Positions 1 to 5,325 of a stretch of 5,325 nucleotides of DNA are shown piece after piece. This stretch comes from Saprospiraceae bacterium (GTDB taxonomy: Bacteria > Bacteroidota > Bacteroidia > Chitinophagales > Saprospiraceae): assembly GCA_947441325.1 (NCBI GenBank), contig CANETR010000191.1:1-5325 (forward strand), read 5' to 3'. The notes below the pieces were generated by a model. That model was not told where the DNA came from and made no database searches. It saw only the letters and a program-made list of their open reading frames with translations. The position numbers were made by a program, and so were the translations under genes. How positions within the stretch are numbered: position 1 is the first letter of the stretch; every line of letters begins with the position of its first letter.

Positions 1-1
1 G

Positions 2-1282
2 AAAGGCTACATAGAGCGTATCAATAATGGCGAGAAAAATGTTTTGTGGAAAGGCCGTCCGAAATACTACGCTAAAACATCGGGAACTACTTCAGGAACT
101 AAATATATACCGCTGACAAAAGAGAGCATTCCCAATCATTTCGGAACCGCTCGAAATGCCGTTTTCAACTACATGGCGACTACTGGCAAGGCCGATTTTA
201 TGGACGGCAAACTTATGTTTCTGTCGGGCAGTCCCGAGATGGACAGAAAAGATGATATTCTTGTTGGTCGTCTTTCCGGTATTTCCAATCATATGATTCC
301 AGGTTGGCTCAAAACTAATCAAATGCCGAGCTACCCAACCAATTGCATTGAAGACTGGGAGCAAAAACTGGACAAAATCGTACAAGAAACCCTCAAGGCC
401 GATATGCGCCTTATCTCAGGCATTCCGCCATGGGTACAGATGTACTATGAACGACTTTTGCAGGTGACTGGAAAGAAAACAATTCTTGACATTTTTCCTA
501 ACCTGAGCATGTTTGTGTACGGTGGTGTCAACTTCGAACCATATCGCGCACAACTCGAAAGCCTCGTGGGAGCTCGCATTCCGAGTATAGAAACTTATCC
601 AGCCTCCGAGGGATTTATAGCTTATCAGGACCGTCAGGACGAAAAAGGACTGCTTTTGAACACCAATTCAGGCATTTTCTTTGAATTTATTCCTGCCGAT
701 GAGGTTTTTAAACCTAATCCAACCCGTATTTGGCTTAAGGATGTTGAACTTGGCGTAAACTATGCCCTTGTGATGAATACCAATGCAGGCCTTTGGGGCT
801 ACAGCATTGGCGATACCGTACAATTTGTCTCCAAAAACCCTTACAGAATAATAGTCTCTGGTCGTGTGAAGCATTATATCTCTGCCTTTGGCGAGCATGT
901 CATCGGCAAAGAAGTAGAAGAGGCTATGTTGAGCGTTGCAGCCCAAGAAGGCATAAGAATTGTAGAATTTACCGTTGCGCCGCAGGTGGCTCCTAGCGAT
1001 GGAACAAAACCATATCATGAATGGTTTGTAGAGTTTGACAATGAACCGCTGAATCTGCAAAGCTTTGCTCAAAAAGTGGACATCGCCATGCAGGGTCAAA
1101 ATATTTATTACAAAGATCTGATAGAAGGAAACATCCTGCAAACATTGAAAATAAGACCCATGCAAAAAGATGCTTTCCGCGAATACATGAAATCAATTGG
1201 CAAATTGGGCGGCCAGAATAAGGTGCCGAGGTTGTCGAATGACAGGAAGATAGCTGATGAGTTAGCTAAACTTTTGAAATAA
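2..1282 (+). CDS. GH3-family adenylate-forming enzyme (acyl-acid amido synthetase-like), 5' partial
   Basis: The reading frame is open from the first bases of the window, so the true start lies upstream. The TTG at 44 is internal, because the residues before it (IERI, then GEKNVLW) already read as GH3 family sequence. About 426 residues are visible; bacterial GH3 proteins are usually near 500, so roughly 75-90 N-terminal residues are missing. The three nucleotide-binding motifs of the family are present: TSGTTSGTK (77-103), YPASEGF (596-616) and GYSIGDTV (797-820). A C-terminal mobile-domain hinge follows (SGRVKHYISAFGEHV, from about 858). In plants, GH3 enzymes adenylate carboxylic acids such as indole-acetate or jasmonate and join them to amino acids. 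Bacteroidota homologues are often annotated 'GH3 auxin-responsive promoter family protein', and I know of no established substrate. The protein is probably cytoplasmic. Family assignment is firm; the reaction is inferred. The downstream spacer is 146 bases of repeats, so co-transcription with rsgA is uncertain. Confidence 0.93.
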   Translation, partial: KGYIERINNGEKNVLWKGRPKYYAKTSGTTSGTKYIPLTKESIPNHFGTARNAVFNYMATTGKADFMDGKLMFLSGSPEMDRKDDILVGRLSGISNHMIPGWLKTNQMPSYPTNCIEDWEQKLDKIVQETLKADMRLISGIPPWVQMYYERLLQVTGKKTILDIFPNLSMFVYGGVNFEPYRAQLESLVGARIPSIETYPASEGFIAYQDRQDEKGLLLNTNSGIFFEFIPADEVFKPNPTRIWLKDVELGVNYALVMNTNAGLWGYSIGDTVQFVSKNPYRIIVSGRVKHYISAFGEHVIGKEVEEAMLSVAAQEGIRIVEFTVAPQVAPSDGTKPYHEWFVEFDNEPLNLQSFAQKVDIAMQGQNIYYKDLIEGNILQTLKIRPMQKDAFREYMKSIGKLGGQNKVPRLSNDRKIADELAKLLK

Positions 1283-1287
1283 AACCA

Positions 1288-1336
1288 GTATCAAGTATCA
1301 AGACCTATACAATACCTGATACTTGATACTTGATAC
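1288..1336. repeat. Perfect 15-bp inverted repeat (hairpin) after the GH3-family gene
   Basis: GTATCAAGTATCAAG at 1288-1302 is exactly complementary to CTTGATACTTGATAC at 1322-1336, leaving a 19-base loop. The left arm starts 6 bases after the GH3-gene stop codon. Each arm is itself two copies of an 8-base unit, and the right arm belongs to the heptamer array, so the stem could also pair in shifted registers. No run of T follows directly, so this is not a standard intrinsic terminator, although it may slow RNA polymerase or protect the 3' end of the transcript. The structure is read directly from the sequence; the role is inferred. Confidence 0.8.
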
Positions 1337-1364
1337 CTGATACCTGATACCTTATACCTTATAC
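1317..1364. repeat. Tandem heptamer array TGATACY, about 6.9 copies
   Basis: Consecutive units are TGATACT (1317, 1324), TGATACC (1331, 1338, 1345), TTATACC (1352) and a partial TTATAC (1359). The units drift in order from T-ending to C-ending to TTATACC, as expected from local duplication followed by point changes. The reverse-complement unit occurs twice upstream at 1287-1302, and one more related copy (AGTATCAAGT) lies at 2397-2406, before msrB. The array is non-coding and lies between the GH3-family gene and rsgA. Confidence 0.85.
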
Positions 1365-1365
1365 A

Positions 1366-1426
1366 AATCTTTCAATCTTTCCTCTTTCAATCTTTCATCT
1401 TTCAATCTTTCATCTTTCAATCTCCC
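1366..1426. repeat. Pyrimidine-rich tandem array (AATCTTTC / ATCTTTC) abutting the rsgA start
   Basis: Eight consecutive units can be laid out: AATCTTTC (1366), AATCTTTC (1374), CTCTTTC (1382), AATCTTTC (1389), ATCTTTC (1397), AATCTTTC (1404), ATCTTTC (1412) and AATCTCCC (1419). From 1389 the pattern becomes a 15-base period, AATCTTTCATCTTTC. The + strand of the array has no G at all. It ends two bases before the rsgA ATG, so it fills the place where a ribosome binding site would be. If transcribed it would make an unstructured U/C-rich leader. Change in copy number by slippage is possible but not shown. Confidence 0.85.
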
Positions 1427-1428
1427 AA

Positions 1429-2370
1429 ATGCAAGGCACCATCATAAAATCTACCGGCTCTTGGTATCTCGTTCGAACAGCGGAGGGGCAGGTATGGAAT
1501 TGCCGCATAAAAGGAAAATTTAAGCTAAAAGATTATAAGCTCACCAATCCGGTAGCGGTTGGAGATATCGTAAAATTTGATGCCGAAAAAGAGGAAGGTC
1601 ACGGAATCATCACAGATATTCAGCCTAGAAATAACTTTGTACTTCGACGATCGACCCGACAAAAGCATTTTATGCACCTCATCGCCTGCAATGTCGATCA
1701 GGCCTTTGTGATTGTTACCATCAAAAGACCCAATATAAAGCCTGGTTTTATAGACCGTTTCCTACTTACTACAGAATCGTACAATATTCCGACCTATATT
1801 ATTTTCAATAAGTGCGATATTTATGATGCCGAAGATTTGGAACTTTACGAGGCTTTAAAAGTAATTTATAAAAATGCCGGATATCAAACTTTAATTGTTT
1901 CAGCAGAAACCGGTCAGGGTTTGGATGAACTAAAAGCTTTACTCAAAGATAAAACCACCCTGATTTCAGGACACTCTGGTGTTGGCAAATCCTCGCTGGT
2001 GAATGCCATACAGCCACAATTTGAGCTTAGAACAGGTGACATTTCTGGCATTACTGATAAAGGCATGCACACTACCACCTTTGCCGAAATGTTTGAACTG
2101 AATTTTGGTGGAAGGATTATTGACACGCCTGGTATAAAAGAATTGGGTTTCCTGAATATGGAACCCAAGGATGTGTCACATAATTTTCCTGAAATATTTG
2201 CCCTTTCGCCAAAATGTAAATATAGCAATTGTCTACACATCAACGAGCCTCACTGTGCTGTAAAGGCAGCAATCGAAAAGGGCGAAATCCATTCACTCAG
2301 ATACCAGAGTTATCTGTCAATTATGGAAGAAGTAATGGATCAAAAGCATTGGGAAAGACATGATATGTAA
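1429..2370 (+). CDS. rsgA: Small-ribosomal-subunit biogenesis GTPase RsgA (YjeQ/EngC)
   Basis: This 313-residue protein is a full-length RsgA, the GTPase that binds the 30S subunit late in its maturation, checks the decoding centre and leaves on GTP hydrolysis. It acts in the cytoplasm. The N-terminal OB fold spans about residues 1-70 (KGKFKL, then NPVAVGD). The GTPase core has the circularly permuted order typical of the family: G4 NKCD at 127-130, G5-like SAE at 158-160, G1 GHSGVGKSS at 181-189, a G2-type TTT at 215-217 and G3 DTPG at 232-235. The C-terminal zinc site is CX4CXHX5C (Cys263, Cys268, His270, Cys276). The ATG at 1429 is chosen because the product then begins just like the family (MQGTIIKSTGSWY). 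No Shine-Dalgarno sequence precedes it; the leader is a pyrimidine repeat. The next gene starts 87 bases downstream. No key residue is missing. Confidence 0.97.
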   Translation: MQGTIIKSTGSWYLVRTAEGQVWNCRIKGKFKLKDYKLTNPVAVGDIVKFDAEKEEGHGIITDIQPRNNFVLRRSTRQKHFMHLIACNVDQAFVIVTIKRPNIKPGFIDRFLLTTESYNIPTYIIFNKCDIYDAEDLELYEALKVIYKNAGYQTLIVSAETGQGLDELKALLKDKTTLISGHSGVGKSSLVNAIQPQFELRTGDISGITDKGMHTTTFAEMFELNFGGRIIDTPGIKELGFLNMEPKDVSHNFPEIFALSPKCKYSNCLHINEPHCAVKAAIEKGEIHSLRYQSYLSIMEEVMDQKHWERHDM

Positions 2371-2383
2371 GATTATATAATTT

Positions 2384-2435
2384 TAACAATCATTTAAGTA
2401 TCAAGTTAAAAACAAAGCCTGGAGATTGATTGTTA
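2384..2435. repeat. 9-bp inverted repeat in the rsgA-msrB spacer
   Basis: TAACAATCA (2384-2392) is exactly complementary to TGATTGTTA (2427-2435), with TTTAA (2393-2397) and TTAAA (2406-2410) able to pair inside it. The whole structure is AT-rich with a large loop, so it would be weak as RNA. It could be a leader hairpin or operator ahead of msrB, or a chance match in AT-rich DNA. The loop also holds one copy of the AGTATCAAGT unit found in the repeat array before rsgA. Confidence 0.35.
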
Positions 2436-2457
2436 CAAAAGAAAAACTCGCATCAAC

Positions 2458-2964
2458 ATGAAACAGTTTCCAAGTTTTATCATCCTTTGCTTACTAATTG
2501 TATTTAGCTTCAACAGCTGCGCACAAAAAAATAGCCCTCCAAAACCTGGCAAAAAGCCCGAAATCAACCTTTCTGAAAAGGAATGGAAGACAAAACTAAG
2601 TCCAGAACAATATTATATCCTACGCGAAAAAGGTACTGAAAGAGCCTTCTCAGGTGAATTTGTATTTAGCAAGGAAAAAGGCACCTACAAATGCGCCGGC
2701 TGTGGTGAACCCCTGTTCACAGATGACATGAAATTTGAGTCGGAATGTGGCTGGCCCAGTTTTGACAAAGAAATAGAAGGTGGAAAAATCATTCAGACGG
2801 AAGATCTTAGCCATGGCATGAAAAGAATTGAAATAACCTGTGCAAAATGTGGCGGCCATCTGGGCCATATTTTCGATGACGGGCCAACCAAAACGGGCCA
2901 ACGTTATTGTGTAAATTCTCTATCACTTAGCTTCGAGCCCCAGAAAAAGGATGCTAAAAAGTAA
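2458..2964 (+). CDS. msrB: Peptide-methionine (R)-S-oxide reductase MsrB, exported lipoprotein
   Basis: The 168-residue product reduces methionine-R-sulfoxide in oxidised proteins. Residues 1-20 form a lipoprotein signal peptide (charged start, hydrophobic FIILCLLIVF) ending in SFNSC, so Cys21 is the likely lipid-modified residue. A Pro/Lys-rich linker (about 22-36) leads to the MsrB domain, about residues 40-160. Visible family marks are two CxxC zinc pairs (Cys79/Cys82, Cys128/Cys131), CGWPSF at 97-102, GGHLGHIFDDGP at 132-143 and RYCVNS with catalytic Cys151. Cys97 in CGWPSF lies 54 residues before Cys151, the same spacing as the recycling/catalytic pair Cys63/Cys117 of Neisseria MsrB, so disulfide recycling through thioredoxin-like partners is expected. 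The anchor places it on the periplasmic side of a membrane, repairing envelope proteins. It has its own terminator at 3045-3091. The symbol follows the family; the cellular location is inferred. Confidence 0.95.
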   Translation: MKQFPSFIILCLLIVFSFNSCAQKNSPPKPGKKPEINLSEKEWKTKLSPEQYYILREKGTERAFSGEFVFSKEKGTYKCAGCGEPLFTDDMKFESECGWPSFDKEIEGGKIIQTEDLSHGMKRIEITCAKCGGHLGHIFDDGPTKTGQRYCVNSLSLSFEPQKKDAKK

Positions 2965-3044
2965 CACGCAAATTCTCAATCGCTGTTCGATCATTCATTA
3001 AAATTTTAAAATATTATCTTATAAATTAGATATATTTTATTTCT

Positions 3045-3091
3045 AAAAAAGTGCTGTAAATTATTGTCATACAATATTACAGCACTTTTTT
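3045..3091. terminator. Strong, probably bidirectional, Rho-independent terminator after msrB
   Basis: A long hairpin begins about 80 bases after the msrB stop. GTGCTGTAA (3051-3059) pairs perfectly with TTACAGCAC (3077-3085). Inside it, TATTGT (3062-3067) pairs with ACAATA (3071-3076) around a CAT loop, with a two-base bulge at 3060-3061. Outside, six A (3045-3050) face six T (3086-3091), so a T tract follows the stem on both strands. This shape fits an intrinsic terminator working in either direction. No minus-strand gene is visible nearby to use the reverse function. Confidence 0.88.
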
Positions 3092-3506
3092 GTTTTTAAA
3101 TCCCAGGCATAATAATCCTTTTTAATTTACGCTAAATCAAAAAAAAGCGCTTTTGCATATTTATGGAGTCCCAAGATATAATTGTCTAATTTTGAATAAA
3201 TTATGTGCATTTATCATATTATGGTTGATTGAATTGTTTTAAAAATTTCGATTTGTTCACGCTAAGTGTTATAACCCGACAGTCAACCTTATAGTGATTT
3301 GTATTTTAATCAATTTTAAAGGGTTGAACTATAACAATATGAAATAATTCTACGTTTAGAAAATAAAAGCATTCGTATTATAAGCAATACACTTCTCAAC
3401 TTGGACAATATAATTTTGATTTTCGCATTATTTTTATTCACTATACAGAAAAATCATATTTTATTTATATTTTGCAACATAATTTTAATAGCAAAAAACC
3501 ACTTAT
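3092..3506. other. AT-rich gene-free region upstream of the secreted-protein pair
   Basis: This stretch of about 415 bases has no open frame of useful length, no tRNA-like or rRNA-like sequence and no clear tandem repeat. It is visibly richer in A+T than the genes beside it. It must contain the promoter for the gene at 3507, since a terminator lies at its left edge. Two exact matches to the Bacteroidota -7 element TAnnTTTG occur (3187-3194 and 3411-3418), but neither has a convincing TTTG about 20 bases further upstream, so no promoter is called. A 12-bp perfect palindrome, AAAAGCGCTTTT, sits at 3143-3154. The complementary words TTATAGT (3289-3295) and ACTATAA (3328-3334) could form a weak stem. 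Confidence 0.6.
3143..3154. repeat. 12-bp perfect palindrome AAAAGCGCTTTT
   Basis: The sequence AAAAGCGCTTTT reads the same on both strands and carries a GCGC centre inside otherwise AT-rich DNA. It lies about 50 bases past the msrB terminator and over 350 bases before the next start codon. With no loop it would make a poor RNA hairpin, so a protein binding site is the more natural reading if it has any role. Chance cannot be excluded. Confidence 0.4.
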
Positions 3507-3974
3507 ATGAAGTATTTAATTCTATCAATAGCTTACATTCTAATTTTTTATAGCTCCGAAGCATTGATTGCCCAAGATCTGAACTCCACAGATATAAATT
3601 CTATTAAAAAAAATGCTGCTAATAATGATAATGAGGTTTCAGTTGATGCCAAAATAATCGAAGTGTATGGACAACAGTTCATGGATAATAATCCTGAGCT
3701 TTTTCCAATTTTTAGAAATTTTATACTTGAAAGGATTGAGTTCAAAACAGAAGCCCAAAGCCCTGATGAAAAATATCCTAAACTTTCATCTTTTGGTTTA
3801 AGAAACAAAAACAACCCCTCTCTTAGTCGAGATCTTTCTTTTGACAACAATACTTTTAACCCATTAAAGTATAATATTTCTGCTTTTGAGCCATTGACTC
3901 AAATAATCAGATTCGACAATAGTGACATTCTCATTATCGTCAAACCTTATAACAACCAGAATAAATCAAACTAA
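3507..3974 (+). CDS. Small secreted protein of unknown function
   Basis: The 155-residue product starts with a clear signal peptide (MKYLILSIAYILIFY) and probable cleavage after Ala22 (LIA^QD), leaving about 133 residues with no Cys and no further membrane segment. An Asn/Asp/Lys-rich stretch (24-46) is followed by VYGQQF (53-58), a helical-looking segment around 60-80, KYPKLSSFGLRNK (89-101), FNPLKYN (117-123) and a hydrophobic strand-like end, IIRFDNSDILIIVKP (133-147). I do not recognise a named domain. From memory, similar small proteins with the KYPKLS / TFNPLKY / R-DN-D-I pattern occur in Bacteroidota next to large secreted proteins, but this is recollection, not a search result. The ATG at 3507 is chosen because it places the signal peptide correctly; no Shine-Dalgarno sequence is seen, only an A-rich leader. 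The next gene follows after 26 bases, so the two are probably one transcript. Confidence 0.8.
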   Translation: MKYLILSIAYILIFYSSEALIAQDLNSTDINSIKKNAANNDNEVSVDAKIIEVYGQQFMDNNPELFPIFRNFILERIEFKTEAQSPDEKYPKLSSFGLRNKNNPSLSRDLSFDNNTFNPLKYNISAFEPLTQIIRFDNSDILIIVKPYNNQNKSN

Positions 3975-4000
3975 ATCAAATTTTTATAATTTGCCTGATT

Positions 4001-5325
4001 ATGAAACTGTTTACATCTGTAGTTTTTCTTCTTTTACTCAGTATTTGCATTGGTTCTGCCCAGAATTACAATATGTCAAACGGCAACGTTGTGACTTGCT
4101 CCGGCAACTTTTTTGATAGTGGCGGATCGGCAGGAACCTATGGCAATAGCCAAACCTTCGTCTTTACCATTTGCCCCTCTACACCGGGAGGAAGAGTACA
4201 GGTAAATTTCACAAGTTTCAACATTGAAAATAGCTGGGACTTTTTGACAGTGTTCGATGGCAATAGCGTTGCAGCGCCATCATTGGGCACTTATACCGGT
4301 ACAATTGGCCCGGGCATCTCGCAAGCTACACTTGGAAATGCCAGCGGTTGTTTAACTTTCAGATTTACCTCAGACGGATCAGTTACTTTAGCTGGATGGA
4401 CCGCTATTATTTCCTGTGTTGTTCCCTGCCAGACGATCAATGCGAATATTGTAAGTACAAATCCGGCTCCACAGGGTGATGGTATTATTAGAATTTGTCA
4501 AGGTGGCTCAGTTTCCTTTACAGGTAGTGGCACTTTTTCAAATTCAGGTGCAGGAGCCTCTTATAACTGGAATTTTGGCAACAGCCAGACAGCTGTTGGT
4601 CAAAACGTTTCAACTACCTATCCAACTCCAGGCATCTACAGAGCAACCTTAGTCGTTAGAGACCCGAGTAATTGTCAAAGCAATAATGCCGCTGAAAGAA
4701 TCATTCATGTTTCAACTACCCCTACCTTTAGTAATAGTGCAAGTCCGAATCCGATTTGTCTGGGGCAGTCTTCAACCATAACTTCCACTCCTACGGCAAC
4801 TCCTTTTGCAATAAATTGTACTCCACCCGTAGCGGGAACTACCTTTCTACCAGACGGTTCTGGTGTTTCATATACTACAAGCATACCCGTAAACTGTTAT
4901 AGTCCAGGACAAACTGTTACATCGGCCAATGAAATTCAGAATGTATGCATCAACATGGAACATTCGTATTTAGGTGACTTACAATTAGAATTGATATGTC
5001 CTAATGGCCAGACAGCAATTTTAAAATCTTATGCCCAAGGAGGGTTAGGTACTTATTTGGGCTGTCCACTCGATGACCCTGCCGTTGGCCCCGGAACTTC
5101 AAGACAATATTGTTTCAATACTACTGCATTAACCCAACTCGTTAATGGACCTACCTCTGCTTGCGGTAATCCCTCTTTACCATCGATAAATGCAGGAACA
5201 TATGCACCTCAACAATCTTTAGCCAGTTTGATAGGATGCCCATTCAATGGGAACTGGACAATCAGGATTACAGATAATCTTGCTCAGGACAATGGTTATA
5301 TTTTCTCATGGGATATCAATTTTAC
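4001..5325 (+). CDS. Large secreted multidomain protein (signal peptide-CUB-PKD-P-domain), 3' partial
   Basis: An uninterrupted frame runs from the ATG at 4001 to the window end, giving 441 codons with no stop. Residues 1-20 are a signal peptide with cleavage at GSA^QN. Residues about 33-139 form a CUB domain: CSGNFFDSGG, TFVFTICP, then DFLTVFDG, SGCLTFRFTSDGS and GW-AIISC. Glu76, Asp80 and Asp125 are candidate calcium ligands. Residues about 161-238 form a PKD/Ig-like domain with YNWNFGN (W190) and TYPTPGIYRATLVVRD. Residues about 279-441 match a proprotein-convertase P-domain: EIQNVCINMEHSYLGDL (311-327), LELICPNG, LIGCPFNGNWTIRITDN (W419) and DNGYIFSWDINF. No protease domain precedes the P-domain. 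These domains usually mediate binding or folding in exported proteins. In Bacteroidota such proteins often end in a type IX secretion sorting or gliding-motility-associated C-terminal domain, which would lie beyond the window. The gene sits 26 bases after the small secreted-protein gene, with no Shine-Dalgarno sequence. Confidence 0.9.
   Translation, partial: MKLFTSVVFLLLLSICIGSAQNYNMSNGNVVTCSGNFFDSGGSAGTYGNSQTFVFTICPSTPGGRVQVNFTSFNIENSWDFLTVFDGNSVAAPSLGTYTGTIGPGISQATLGNASGCLTFRFTSDGSVTLAGWTAIISCVVPCQTINANIVSTNPAPQGDGIIRICQGGSVSFTGSGTFSNSGAGASYNWNFGNSQTAVGQNVSTTYPTPGIYRATLVVRDPSNCQSNNAAERIIHVSTTPTFSNSASPNPICLGQSSTITSTPTATPFAINCTPPVAGTTFLPDGSGVSYTTSIPVNCYSPGQTVTSANEIQNVCINMEHSYLGDLQLELICPNGQTAILKSYAQGGLGTYLGCPLDDPAVGPGTSRQYCFNTTALTQLVNGPTSACGNPSLPSINAGTYAPQQSLASLIGCPFNGNWTIRITDNLAQDNGYIFSWDINF

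Noticed and set aside
44..46. TTG as the start codon of the GH3-family gene
   Set aside because: The frame stays open to the window edge and the residues before the TTG fit the family, so the gene starts outside the window.
668..1165. Minus-strand 165-codon open frame inside the GH3-family gene
   Set aside because: It is fully covered by a well-supported gene on the + strand, shows no recognisable family features and is best explained as a coding shadow.
1286..1426. CRISPR-like array
   Set aside because: Units are only 7-15 bases and directly adjacent with no unique spacers, so these are simple tandem repeats.
1914..2243. Minus-strand 109-codon open frame inside rsgA
   Set aside because: It overlaps the conserved GTPase core of rsgA, and its translation has no recognisable motif.
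3187..3194. Promoter -7 element TAATTTTG in the spacer
   Set aside because: The nearest TTTG upstream (3152-3155) is about 31 bases away, too far for a normal -33 element, and the site is over 300 bases from the gene.
3268..3336. Hairpin between the GTCAACCTTATAGT and GGGTTGAACTATAAC segments
   Set aside because: The complementary words occur in swapped order (TCAACC-TTATAGT against GGTTGA-ACTATAA), so they cannot form one continuous stem; only short alternative pairings are possible.
3411..3418. Promoter -7 element TAATTTTG for the gene at 3507
   Set aside because: The word matches TAnnTTTG exactly, but no TTTG lies at the expected distance upstream, and such words arise by chance in AT-rich DNA.
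3507..4001. A frameshifted single gene joining the 155-residue protein and the large secreted protein
   Set aside because: Each has its own signal peptide and start codon, with 26 bases and a stop between them, so they are two genes.
3922..4116. Plus-strand 64-codon frame bridging the two secreted-protein genes
   Set aside because: It overlaps the ends of two better frames that both have signal peptides, and its own product has no signal or domain.

Overview
The window looks like a chromosomal segment from a member of the Bacteroidota (Flavobacteriia / Sphingobacteriia / Cytophagia-like). Four things point there: AT-rich intergenic DNA around coding regions of moderate GC; no recognisable Shine-Dalgarno sequence ahead of any of the four visible start codons; exported proteins with short signal peptides followed by Gln (A^Q) or by a lipobox Cys; and a secreted protein with the CUB, PKD and P-domain layout common in the surface and secreted proteins of this phylum. 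All recognisable genes are on the + strand. No RNA gene, insertion sequence or CRISPR array was seen.

Region by region: (1) 2-1282 is the 3' part of a GH3-family adenylate-forming enzyme whose N-terminus lies outside the window. (2) 1283-1428 is a repeat-filled spacer: a perfect 15-bp inverted repeat, a heptamer array (TGATACY), then a pyrimidine-only-plus-A array (AATCTTTC/ATCTTTC) that runs up to the next start codon. (3) 1429-2370 is rsgA, the circularly permuted GTPase of 30S subunit maturation, with all its motifs. (4) 2458-2964 is a lipoprotein-anchored MsrB methionine-R-sulfoxide reductase, closed by a strong A/T-flanked hairpin terminator at 3045-3091. (5) 3092-3506 is about 415 bases of very AT-rich DNA with no gene. 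(6) 3507-3974 is a small secreted protein of unknown function. Only 26 bases later, 4001 to the window end, comes the start of a large secreted multidomain protein (signal peptide, CUB, PKD, P-domain) that runs off the edge.

The first three genes are housekeeping or stress functions without an obvious shared pathway. The last two look like a two-gene unit making exported proteins. The large one is probably a cell-surface or secreted substrate of the type IX secretion system, but the C-terminal sorting domain that would show this is not in the window. I see no clear evidence for a new defence or mobile system. The most unusual features are the repeat spacer before rsgA and the secreted-protein pair.
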